Part shown: in pieces, positions 1 through 6,222 of the stretch | Position numbering within the stretch: position 1 is the stretch's first letter | How the letters are laid out: every line of letters begins with the position of its first letter | Origin: Thermogutta sp. | GTDB lineage: Bacteria; Planctomycetota; Planctomycetia; Pirellulales; Thermoguttaceae | Length of the DNA stretch: 6,735 nt | Assembly: GCF_014359955.1 (NCBI RefSeq) | Contig: NZ_JACIYL010000184.1 | Location: 1 to 6,735 of the forward strand | Direction of reading: 5' to 3' | The notes under the pieces: generated by a model | What the model was told of the DNA's origin: nothing | The model's database searches: none | Seen by the model: only the letters and a program-made list of their open reading frames with translations | Made by a program: the position numbers and the translations under genes

Positions 1-3
1 AGG

Positions 4-1035
4 TTGGCTGAGTTAAGCAGCAAGAATTACGAAATGATCGAAAACGCAACAGAAGTGCAGCGACAGGTCGTGAAAATGCAGCACACCGGAGAAGATCGAT
101 CCGCTCAGGGGGTGAACAAACCGCCCCACTTCCGGATCTGGGTGGCTTTCGCGGGATTGCTTATTGTTCTCGTCGTCATCTTCTGGGACGCCCTTCTCGT
201 CCTTGTTCAGAGATGGGCTAAAGAGGCCGACTACCATCATGGATTTTTGGTGCCGATTTTCGCGGGATATCTCTTGTGGAGACGGCGCAAACTTCTCGGT
301 GACTTCAATTCTTTGGCCGTCACTCCATCCGCGCTGGCGGCCGGGGTCCTGTGTCTCGTCCTGGCTGGGGTCACGCGAGCGATTTCCGTGCTCTACTACG
401 TGCGGATCGTCGATCCGGCGGCGGTGATCCCTGCTTTTATGGGGATCGTCTTGTGTTTATTCGGGTGGCGAGGTCTTCGCTGGGCCTGGCCGTCGGGCGT
501 GTTCCTTGTCTTCATGCTGCCCATGCCGGGAGCGGTGGCCACCTTGTTGAGTCATCCGCTGCAACGGGTGGGAACTCTCGCCTCCACTTTTATCATCCAA
601 ACCTTGGGGATCCCCGCTATCGCCGAGGGCAACGTCATCACGCTTCGCGAAGGACAGCTCGAAGTTGTGCGGGCATGCAGTGGTTTGAAAATGATGAGCC
701 TGTTTTTTGCCGTGTGCTGGGGGGCTGCGTTTCTCAGCGATCGCCCCTGGCTCGATCGCCTGTTGATGATTATCAGCGCGCCCCCAGTGGCCCTCGTTGC
801 CAATATCCTACGAATCACGTTGACCGCGGTCCTGGTCGAGTGGGGGCTGACCAGCGCAAATTTGGATCACGAACTGGCCGGTTGGCTGATGATGCCCATG
901 GCGGTCTTCCTCCTGTACGGTGAAATGGCCCTCTGGGACAGGATTTTTATCCCCGCAGAACAGGGCCCACCTCCTGTAATCACAGGAGAGTCCCTGCCCA
1001 AGAGTCTTGCGGCTCGACGGACCAGGTCCCATTAA
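4..1035 (+). CDS. Exosortase (EpsH/Xrt family membrane cysteine transpeptidase)
   Basis: Integral inner-membrane protease/transpeptidase that recognises a C-terminal sorting signal (PEP-CTERM type) on exported proteins and cleaves it. Seen in the 343-residue product: a family-typical YHHGFLVP segment (residues 77-84) after a first membrane helix (about 45-65), an LPMP motif (172-175), and the full catalytic set: Cys225 in the ACSGLK motif, Arg270 in NILRIT and His289 in DHELAG. About eight hydrophobic segments span 45-310, followed by a polar, Arg-rich tail. Length fits a single-domain exosortase with no fused EpsI domain; the EpsI partner is encoded separately at 5408. The start is uncertain: TTG at 4, ATG at 34, ATG at 76 and GTG at 112 are all in frame, none with a strong ribosome site, and the frame is open to the left edge, so the gene may begin outside the window. 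The subfamily (possibly the planctomycete XrtU type) is a guess. The tail region also carries candidate regulatory repeats. Confidence 0.93.
   Translation: MAELSSKNYEMIENATEVQRQVVKMQHTGEDRSAQGVNKPPHFRIWVAFAGLLIVLVVIFWDALLVLVQRWAKEADYHHGFLVPIFAGYLLWRRRKLLGDFNSLAVTPSALAAGVLCLVLAGVTRAISVLYYVRIVDPAAVIPAFMGIVLCLFGWRGLRWAWPSGVFLVFMLPMPGAVATLLSHPLQRVGTLASTFIIQTLGIPAIAEGNVITLREGQLEVVRACSGLKMMSLFFAVCWGAAFLSDRPWLDRLLMIISAPPVALVANILRITLTAVLVEWGLTSANLDHELAGWLMMPMAVFLLYGEMALWDRIFIPAEQGPPPVITGESLPKSLAARRTRSH
910..988. promoter_or_regulatory. Candidate upstream activator sites: four TCCTGT/ACAGGA half-sites
   Basis: Seen directly: CTCCTGT at 910-916, ACAGGA at 938-943, CTCCTGT at 971-977 and ACAGGAG at 982-988. 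The last two form a perfect 7-bp inverted repeat with a 4-base spacer (AATC), and a further CAGGG (961-965) / CCCTG (992-996) pair encloses them. Nine bases (CCTCCTGTA) are directly repeated at 909-917 and 970-978. All lie in the 3' end of the exosortase gene, roughly 80-160 bases upstream of the transcription start predicted for the sigma-54 promoter at 1041. That is where enhancer-binding proteins of the NtrC family usually bind. The assignment is inference: no protein is identified, and the 961-996 element could instead be an RNA hairpin or chance. Confidence 0.4.
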
Positions 1036-1040
1036 GGAAT

Positions 1041-1058
1041 TTGGCACAAATCTTGCAC
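1041..1058 (+). promoter_or_regulatory. Sigma-54 (RpoN) -24/-12 promoter
   Basis: TTGGCAC at 1041-1047 and TTGCA at 1053-1057 match the sigma-54 consensus TGGCACG-N4-TTGCW at every key base except the G following CAC, which is A here. The invariant GG (1043-1044) and GC (1055-1056) are separated by exactly 10 bases, as required. It lies six bases after the exosortase stop codon, points toward the Wzz/BY-kinase gene, and predicts a transcript start near 1068 with a leader of about 105-130 bases. The ten fixed bases would be expected by chance about 0.01 times on both strands of this window. Sigma-54 promoters need an ATP-dependent activator; the half-sites at 910-988 are a candidate binding region. 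Confidence 0.8.
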
Positions 1059-1098
1059 CAGTGGGTCTTTTCTACCCCCTGGAGTAATTCCATCAGGC

Positions 1099-1119
1099 AA
1101 AAGGTTGCGTGCAAGTTTT
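1099..1119. repeat. Imperfect palindrome in the leader, possible operator
   Basis: AAAA (1099-1102), two bases, TTGC (1105-1108), GT centre (1109-1110), GCAA (1111-1114), one base, TTTT (1116-1119). The arms are complementary except for a GG-versus-G offset. It overlaps the -35 element of the possible sigma-70 promoter at 1105-1133 and lies downstream of the sigma-54 start, so a bound repressor could act on either promoter. It is short and AT-biased at its ends, so it may be chance. Confidence 0.25.
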
Positions 1120-1133
1120 CTGCTGGACATAAT
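1105..1133 (+). promoter_or_regulatory. Possible sigma-70-type promoter
   Basis: TTGCGT (1105-1110) and CATAAT (1128-1133) are spaced by 17 bases. The -10 box matches TATAAT at five of six positions; the -35 box matches only the leading TTG. Transcription would begin near 1140, about 35 bases before the GTG start of the Wzz/BY-kinase. Together with the sigma-54 site this would make a tandem arrangement, one basal and one activator-dependent. The evidence is the match and spacing only. Confidence 0.3.
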
Positions 1134-1160
1134 AGGACACTGAGACTGGTACGGCACCTG

Positions 1161-1166
1161 TGAGGT
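1161..1166 (+). promoter_or_regulatory. Ribosome binding site for the Wzz/BY-kinase GTG start
   Basis: TGAGGT ends 7-8 bases before the GTG at 1174 and is the best Shine-Dalgarno-like match in the leader. It favours GTG 1174 over the in-frame ATG at 1198, which has only a weaker GAGAAG (1187-1192) in front. Eight residues are at stake. Confidence 0.5.
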
Positions 1167-1173
1167 TGCTGAC

Positions 1174-3462
1174 GTGACACCGGAACGAGAAGCAGGCATG
1201 AGTGAACATCAACATCTTCCGGCACCAATTGGCCAGGAGCGCATTGGGGCGGCCAGGCCGTCTGGGGCGGCACCGATTTATCTGGACGCGGAATGGCAAC
1301 CCATTCCCGCCATGGAAGCAGGGCAGGGTTTCGGGGCGTATCTCCACGCTTTACGCAGGCGGTGGCTGGCCGTCGCGTTTTTGGGAATACTGTGCGGAGC
1401 GGGAGCGGCGGCGGCCGCCTGGTTTCTCTTCATTCCGCAGTACACGGCAACGGCCCTCATTCGCGTTTCCTCGTCGGTTCAGTCGGTGCTGTTTCCCACG
1501 CAACAGGGCGCGGGGCCGAGTTTCGATATCTATAAGGCGACGCAGCTTGAATATCTTCGCAGCCGATTTGTGCTGGTGGCGGCTCTGCGACAGCCGGAGG
1601 TGGCCAGGCTTCCCTCCATCCGGGAGCAGATCGACCCGGTGCAATGGGTGAGCGAGCACCTGAGCGTGAGATTCCCGGGGAATTCGGAATTCATGAACGT
1701 GAGCTTCACAAGTACGCACCCTGAGGAAACCGCGGTCATCGTGAATGCGATCGTGGACGCGTACATGCGGGAGGTGGTCGATACTGAGCAACGGGAACGA
1801 CGCCAGCGGCTGAGTGAACTGGATCAGCTCTATGCGGAAAAAGAGGCCGACGTCCGAAAGTTGGAAAACGATTTGAAGTCCCTCAGCCAGCAACTGGAAA
1901 CCGGGGACAGTCAGGCGTTGAGTCTCAAACAGCAGATCACGTTGCAGCAGTTTTCAACGTATCGTAACGAGCTGATCAACGTTCAGTTGCGGATCCTGCG
2001 GCTTCAGGGCGAACTCTCCATCAAGAAGGCCATTCGAGAGAAGGCCGCGCAAATCCCGGTAACCGATCGCGAGGTGGAAGCAGCCGCGCGGACCGATCCG
2101 GTCATCCTCCAGCTCCAGCTTCGCGAGACCGAGCTGAAGAATTTGGTTGCGCAGACCCGTGATGTCGTACGGCCGGAGATCGCTTCCAGGTATGGGAACC
2201 GCTATCTCCAGGAACTGGCCGACGTACAGAATCGCATCAAGGTCCGGCGAGAAGAAATCCGCCAGGATTTGGAGCAGCGACGTGTCCGCGATCTGGACGA
2301 GGAAATTGAGAACATCAACTTTGAGCTTACCATCCTCGCACAACAGCAGGAGCAGCTTCAGAAGGAAGTGGAGAACGTCCGCCGTTCGGCAGAGACGTTC
2401 GGAAAGGGCTCCATCGAAGTGGAGTTTTTGCGAGCCGAAGTGGAACTGGCCAGAAAGACGCTGCAAACGATTGCTGAAGAACGCAACCGGCTGGCCATCG
2501 AACTGCGAGCGAAGCCCCGAATCACCGTAGTCCAGCGGGCAGAAGCTCCCCGGGTGGCGGATACGGACCGTCGCATTCAACTGGCGGTAATGGGTGGCTT
2601 GGCGGGTTTCATTTTGCCCGGTGCGTTGATTCTGTGGTGGGACGTGCGACGTAAGCCCGTCAACACCGCCCACGAGTTGCCGCACGCAGTCGGAGTCGAT
2701 GTGTGGGGCACAATCCCGCTGGTCCCGACGCGAGCCCTGCAAATGCTTCCCGAGGAAAATGGTCGGTCACGCCGATACCAGCGGTGGCGAGCGCTGTTCA
2801 GCGAGTCGGTTCGTAAGGTGGCCGCCAGGCTCATCCGCGAGTCGGAGCACGAACGCTTGCAGGTGATCATGGTGACTAGCGCCGTCCCGGGAGAGGGCAA
2901 GACCACGCTCGCGTCCCAGTTGGCGGCCAGCTTGGCCCAGATGGGACAAAAGACCGTCATCCTGGACTTTGACCTGCGACGGCCGTCGCTCCACGAAGTC
3001 TTCAATATACCCATCAGCCCGGGTGTGAGCGAGGTCCTCCGGGCGGAGGTGTCGCTCAAGGACGTCGTGCGACCGACTGAGCTGGAGCACCTCTTCGTGG
3101 TGACAGCCGGCTACTGGTCGCCACAACGGATGGCGGTGCTTGCCAACGGAGTCATCGGCGGGCTGTTCCGACAACTACGTGAAGATTTCGATTTCGTGAT
3201 CGTGGATGGATCACCTGTGCTCCCGGTGGCCGACACACGGTTCATCAGTACCCACGCCGACGGAGTTATCCTGTCGGTCGTGCGAGACATCAGCCGCGCT
3301 CCGCAACTTCGGGCTGCCCGGCAGGTGCTTGAAAGCTTCCATGTGCGGGTGCTGGGAGCGGTGATGACCGGCTCGGCCGAGGACGTATACTACGCGTATC
3401 CCTACCACTCGCCGATTGTCGAGGGCGATTCACAGTTCCAGGACGCTCCGGAACGGGGATGA
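1174..3462 (+). CDS. Polysaccharide co-polymerase fused to bacterial tyrosine kinase (Wzz/BY-kinase)
   Basis: Inner-membrane chain-length / export regulator of EPS with a cytoplasmic autophosphorylating tyrosine kinase (Wzc, EpsB, CapAB-like). In the 762 residues: polar N-terminus, membrane helix about 65-87, a Wzz-type periplasmic domain with long coiled-coil stretches (about 205-290 and 310-445), a second helix about 469-488, then the kinase. The kinase shows the deviant Walker A SAVPGEGKTT (569-578), Walker A' VILDFD (595-600, Asp598 and Asp600) and Walker B FVIVDGSP (674-681). A C-terminal cluster of four tyrosines (739, 740, 742, 744) is the likely autophosphorylation tail. Odd points: the EXXRXXR oligomerisation motif before the P-loop is only partly kept (Glu544, Arg547, then Ala550), and the proline-rich stretch usual before the second helix is poor. 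GTG 1174 was chosen for its ribosome site; ATG 1198 would give 754 residues. A sigma-54 promoter lies 116 bases upstream. Chain-length control is inferred from the family. Confidence 0.93.
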   Translation: MTPEREAGMSEHQHLPAPIGQERIGAARPSGAAPIYLDAEWQPIPAMEAGQGFGAYLHALRRRWLAVAFLGILCGAGAAAAAWFLFIPQYTATALIRVSSSVQSVLFPTQQGAGPSFDIYKATQLEYLRSRFVLVAALRQPEVARLPSIREQIDPVQWVSEHLSVRFPGNSEFMNVSFTSTHPEETAVIVNAIVDAYMREVVDTEQRERRQRLSELDQLYAEKEADVRKLENDLKSLSQQLETGDSQALSLKQQITLQQFSTYRNELINVQLRILRLQGELSIKKAIREKAAQIPVTDREVEAAARTDPVILQLQLRETELKNLVAQTRDVVRPEIASRYGNRYLQELADVQNRIKVRREEIRQDLEQRRVRDLDEEIENINFELTILAQQQEQLQKEVENVRRSAETFGKGSIEVEFLRAEVELARKTLQTIAEERNRLAIELRAKPRITVVQRAEAPRVADTDRRIQLAVMGGLAGFILPGALILWWDVRRKPVNTAHELPHAVGVDVWGTIPLVPTRALQMLPEENGRSRRYQRWRALFSESVRKVAARLIRESEHERLQVIMVTSAVPGEGKTTLASQLAASLAQMGQKTVILDFDLRRPSLHEVFNIPISPGVSEVLRAEVSLKDVVRPTELEHLFVVTAGYWSPQRMAVLANGVIGGLFRQLREDFDFVIVDGSPVLPVADTRFISTHADGVILSVVRDISRAPQLRAARQVLESFHVRVLGAVMTGSAEDVYYAYPYHSPIVEGDSQFQDAPERG

Positions 3463-3485
3463 ATCGCCCCAGATACTCGGGCGGT
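3463..3485 (+). terminator. Small hairpin just after the BY-kinase stop codon
   Basis: CGCCC (3465-3469) pairs with GGGCG (3479-3483), extended by a T-G wobble and an A-T pair to seven base pairs, with a 9-base loop. It begins one base after the TGA. No T-run follows, so it is not a standard intrinsic terminator; it could slow decay of the upstream message or be chance. Confidence 0.25.
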
Positions 3486-3738
3486 CTCGGCTATTAGTAT
3501 TGGGGGAACTGGCTGTAGATGACGGGGCACGTAGGATATGGGGCTACCTCTTATTTCATTGCACAAGGCAATTAGTATCTCGGCGACGCCTTATCACTTG
3601 GTAGAGCGAAAACTACGGGGCAATCGGAGGCCTTGCTGTCTCATTCACGATGAGCTCTGGCCAGATTCGGCGAGGAAAATGAAAACAGCCGCGGCGACAT
3701 GGTGAGCTAATCGGGGAAAACCTCCAGGATTTGCAACG
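3486..3738. other. Intergenic stretch without a recognisable gene
   Basis: With the hairpin before it, this makes a 276-base gap between the BY-kinase and the WecA-like gene, the longest non-coding stretch in the window. I see no tRNA, no supported protein and no good promoter. The octamer ATTAGTAT occurs twice (3493-3500 and 3571-3578), and AAGGC (3565-3569) can pair with GCCTT (3588-3592). Very short reading frames at 3650 (10 codons) and 3679 (8 codons) are not credible genes. A leader RNA or an unrecognised promoter for the following gene is possible, but I cannot support one. Confidence 0.5.
3726..3730 (+). promoter_or_regulatory. Ribosome binding site of the WecA-like gene
   Basis: AGGAT sits eight bases before the ATG at 3739 and supports that start. 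The product then begins with a short polar stretch and a membrane helix, as usual for this family. Confidence 0.5.
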
Positions 3739-5406
3739 ATGATCACGCAACCAATGGTTATTTATGCTGGGGTCAGCGCCGCAGCGGCGTTGTTCGTGAG
3801 TGCTGTTCTGACAGCGTTTCTCTGTTGGTTGGCGCCCAAGATCAATCTGCTGGACCATCCTGATGCCCGGCGAAAACTTCACGCCCGGCCCACACCACTT
3901 GGGGGTGGCGTGGCAATCTTCCTCGCGCTGTGCTTTGTTCTGGCGGCGAATTTTCTCCTGCCCAATCCCTGGGGGTTTCACATTCAGCGAGATTGGAACG
4001 ACCTGCTCGTCCTTCTGCTCGCCTCCGGCTGGCTTGTGGGAGTGGGGCTCTACGATGACCGCTTCAATCTCCGCGGGCGATACAAACTTCTGGCACAGGT
4101 TCTTGCGGCAGTGCTCGTGGTGGGAGGTGGTTACAGCTTCGATCGGGCCGATATTTTCGGAGTATCCGTCACTCTGGGGGATTTCGGCCCGCTCATTGCC
4201 GTTATCTGGTTCTTAGGGACGATCAACTCCATCAATCTCCTGGACGGTATGGACGGTCAGGCGGGAACTTTGGGTGTCATCTTCAGCGTGACGATTGCCC
4301 TGATGGCCTGCCTCACCGGACACTTTGCTGTGGCGTTTATTGCCATCGTTCTTGCTGCCGCGATTCTTGGCTTCCTCATTTTCAACTTGCCGCCCGCGAA
4401 AATTTTTCTCGGCGATGCCGGAAGTATGTTCATCGGCCTGATCCTCGGTGTCCTCGCCGTGCGGGCGTCGATCAAAGGTCCCAGTACACTCATGGTGGCG
4501 ACGGTGCTCCTTCTCTGGTCGCTTCCCATGCTCGACACCGCAGCGGCGATTGTCCGGCGAAAACTTTCTCGGAGAAGCATCTACAGCACCGATAGATTCC
4601 ACCTCCATCACCAATTCATAGAAAAGCTGGGGAATAATACGCGTGCCCTTCTTCTCGTCACGGTGCTGGCATTCTCCATGGCTTGTGCGGCGGTTGCCAC
4701 CCTTGTTGTCGGAAATGACTTGCTTGCCGTGGGATGCGGCACCACGATGCTTGTCGGACTGGTCGCCACGGGCCTTTTTGGCCGGGCAGAATGTCGCCTC
4801 ATTTGGGCGGCTCTTCGCAAGGTGGGACGCCGTTTAAAACGGGCCTTTTCCCGACAGAATGACTGTGTTTGTGAAGGACTCCAGTTGAGCGGTCGGGGAA
4901 CGTGGCAACACCTCTGGGAACAGCTTACCCAGCCCGCTTCCCAGTACAACCTCGTCTATGCCCGTATCGATCTGAATGATTCGCATCTGCGGGAAAACTA
5001 CGTGGGAGAATGGCAGAGAAGCGGTCTTCCCGCGGACCTCCATCAACAGCCGCTCAGCCATCATGTTATTCCACTATGGGTGCACAACCGGGAAGTGGGC
5101 AAGATCGAGGCTGTCATCCTGCGTCAGGGTGAGACGTTCCAGCGGGATGTGGAGTTTGTCCTGTCTCTGGCCGACCCGTTTGAGGCCCGCCTTTATGAAC
5201 TCGCTGGTACGCACGGTGTTGGGTTCTCGACACAGTCGCAATCGACGACGATTCCCACCCACATCGTCAAGCGCGTTGACGGAGCGGCGCATGAATGGAC
5301 AGGCGGTGGCAACGGGAACGGCCATACACGCAAACAAGTGCTGCACAACCCACCCCAGCCGGCGACATCCCCACAGTTCCACCTTAAGCAGGAGGTTTCG
5401 CACTGA
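3739..5406 (+). CDS. WecA/MraY-like polyprenyl-phosphate sugar-1-phosphate transferase with extra C-terminal domain
   Basis: Transfers a sugar-1-phosphate (typically GlcNAc-1-P from UDP-GlcNAc) to undecaprenyl phosphate on the cytoplasmic face, starting synthesis of a lipid-linked glycan. Family motifs in the 555-residue product, in order: RKLHARPTPLGGG (45-57), the Asp pair in YDDRFN (Asp106, Asp107), NSINLLDGMDG (163-173, with Asn166, Asp169 and Asp172), FLGDAGS (223-229, Asp226) and HLHH (288-291). About ten or eleven membrane helices occupy residues 5-350. Unusually, about 200 more residues follow: a basic linker (359-370), a soluble region (about 375-490) with alternating hydrophobic strands, and a low-complexity tail rich in Gly, Asn, Thr and Gln (about 517-555). 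The soluble region is of unknown function and probably cytoplasmic. The HLHH motif and EPS context favour a WecA/TagO-like role over MraY; sugar specificity cannot be read from the sequence. It is followed after one base by the EpsI-like gene, so the two are very likely co-translated. Confidence 0.92.
   Translation: MITQPMVIYAGVSAAAALFVSAVLTAFLCWLAPKINLLDHPDARRKLHARPTPLGGGVAIFLALCFVLAANFLLPNPWGFHIQRDWNDLLVLLLASGWLVGVGLYDDRFNLRGRYKLLAQVLAAVLVVGGGYSFDRADIFGVSVTLGDFGPLIAVIWFLGTINSINLLDGMDGQAGTLGVIFSVTIALMACLTGHFAVAFIAIVLAAAILGFLIFNLPPAKIFLGDAGSMFIGLILGVLAVRASIKGPSTLMVATVLLLWSLPMLDTAAAIVRRKLSRRSIYSTDRFHLHHQFIEKLGNNTRALLLVTVLAFSMACAAVATLVVGNDLLAVGCGTTMLVGLVATGLFGRAECRLIWAALRKVGRRLKRAFSRQNDCVCEGLQLSGRGTWQHLWEQLTQPASQYNLVYARIDLNDSHLRENYVGEWQRSGLPADLHQQPLSHHVIPLWVHNREVGKIEAVILRQGETFQRDVEFVLSLADPFEARLYELAGTHGVGFSTQSQSTTIPTHIVKRVDGAAHEWTGGGNGNGHTRKQVLHNPPQPATSPQFHLKQEVSH
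5390..5396 (+). promoter_or_regulatory. Strong ribosome binding site of the EpsI-like gene
   Basis: AGGAGGT lies inside the last codons of the transferase gene, 11-12 bases before ATG 5408, slightly farther than usual. It fixes the start of the EpsI-like protein although the same frame stays open for some 430 bases upstream. Confidence 0.65.
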
Positions 5407-5407
5407 C

Positions 5408-6160
5408 ATGCCGCGGAAGAAAAAATCCATCCCCGTACTCGTTTCGGCACGCAGCCCCAAGCCTGAAGACAGAACCGGCAAGCCCTCGGAGCAAAAGATT
5501 TTGCTGAATATCAGCCTGCCGGTACGGGTCGCCGTCGTTGTCGCGGCGCTTATTCTGGTGGGCGTTGGAGCTCGCTGGGCGGCATCCCAGGCGGTGCCGA
5601 GTGAGGTCCGTCTGCCCAACCGCGACCAACTGCTCAGCTTCCCGTATCAACTCGGTCCCTGGAAAGGTGAAGATGACCCGGTCGATGAGAAAGTTCTCCA
5701 GGTCGTCGGGGCGGAACTGACGCTCAACCGTACATATCGCCAGTCGGCCGAGCGGTTCGTCGGCCTTCATGCGGCCGTTTTCACTCACACCGACTTTTCC
5801 CTTCCCCATCCCCCGGAACTGTGCTACGGAGGCACGGGCTGGAGGGTCCGAAAAACCCGCGACGTCCAGCTCAATCTTTCCGACGGCACAACCGGGACAA
5901 TCCGTATCCTCACGTTGGAAAAGGAAACCGGCCAACAGACGGCAACCGTGCTATACTGTTATCAGTTGGCCGGGCCATTTGCCGCTGACCGGGACGCCGT
6001 CCGGCGACTCTTCTGGCGGTACCGAGGCCAGAAATCCCGGCCGCCCCTGGTTAAGGTGATGTTCCACCTGCCGGGGTCCGACAGCAGGGCGGAGGACGAC
6101 GGCCTCGATTTTGCCCGGCGAACTTTGGAAAAACTGGCCGAAATGGAGAGGACCTGGTAG
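5408..6160 (+). CDS. EpsI family exosortase-associated protein
   Basis: A 250-residue protein with a basic, polar N-terminus (1-35), one membrane helix (about 38-58) and a presumably periplasmic domain. The domain carries the EpsI hallmark HPPELCYGGTGW (134-145; His134, Glu137, Cys139, Tyr140, Trp145). Further family-like stretches are FPYQLGPWKGED (78-89), a region typical of the start of the domain, and the YCYQL segment (183-187). EpsI-type domains occur fused to the C-terminus of some exosortases or as neighbours. Their biochemical role is not settled; they are thought to assist exosortase-linked EPS or protein sorting. Here the protein is free-standing and separated from the exosortase by two EPS genes. 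ATG 5408 is chosen because it follows the transferase stop by one base and has AGGAGG upstream; the longer open frame from 4976 runs through the transferase coding sequence and is not used. Family membership is well supported by the motif; function is inferred from association. Confidence 0.9.
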   Translation: MPRKKKSIPVLVSARSPKPEDRTGKPSEQKILLNISLPVRVAVVVAALILVGVGARWAASQAVPSEVRLPNRDQLLSFPYQLGPWKGEDDPVDEKVLQVVGAELTLNRTYRQSAERFVGLHAAVFTHTDFSLPHPPELCYGGTGWRVRKTRDVQLNLSDGTTGTIRILTLEKETGQQTATVLYCYQLAGPFAADRDAVRRLFWRYRGQKSRPPLVKVMFHLPGSDSRAEDDGLDFARRTLEKLAEMERTW

Positions 6161-6222
6161 GCGGAAGATCGTCGCCATTACGAGCAGTACGCTGCATTCC
6201 AGGTTGCCGGATCAAGGAACCC
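6161..6222. other. Short spacer between EpsI-like and Wzm-like genes
   Basis: A 62-base gap with no hairpin or promoter that I can recognise. AAGGAA at 6214-6219, three bases before the ATG at 6223, is a plausible but closely spaced ribosome site. The gap is compatible with read-through from the EpsI-like gene. Confidence 0.4.

Noticed and set aside
1954..2742. Long antisense open frame (262 codons) opposite the Wzz domain
   Set aside because: It is a shadow of the GC-rich coding frame: the sense strand encodes continuous coiled-coil and membrane features, and the antisense product shows no domain or start signal.
3523..3545. GGGGCACG at 3524-3531 as a second sigma-54 site
   Set aside because: There is no TTGC at the required distance; a -24 half alone is not enough.
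3416..3604. 62-codon open frame across the kinase 3' end and the gap
   Set aside because: It overlaps the kinase tail in another frame, has no ribosome site and shows no recognisable protein features.
3559..3640. Weak resemblance to a cyclic-di-GMP (GEMM) riboswitch (GCACAAGGCAA, then GACGCC)
   Set aside because: The conserved core spacing, the tetraloop-bearing stem and the second-stem consensus are not there. The similarity is limited to about ten bases.
3650..3702. Tiny reading frames starting at 3650 and 3679 as a possible leader peptide
   Set aside because: They are only 8-10 codons long, with no attenuator-like alternative hairpins or runs of regulatory codons.
4976..5407. Long upstream extension of the EpsI-like reading frame, overlapping the transferase gene by about 430 bases
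   Set aside because: The overlapped part of the transferase frame encodes a coherent soluble domain, the extension is Arg/Ser-rich with no family features, and AGGAGG plus ATG at 5408 give a better start.
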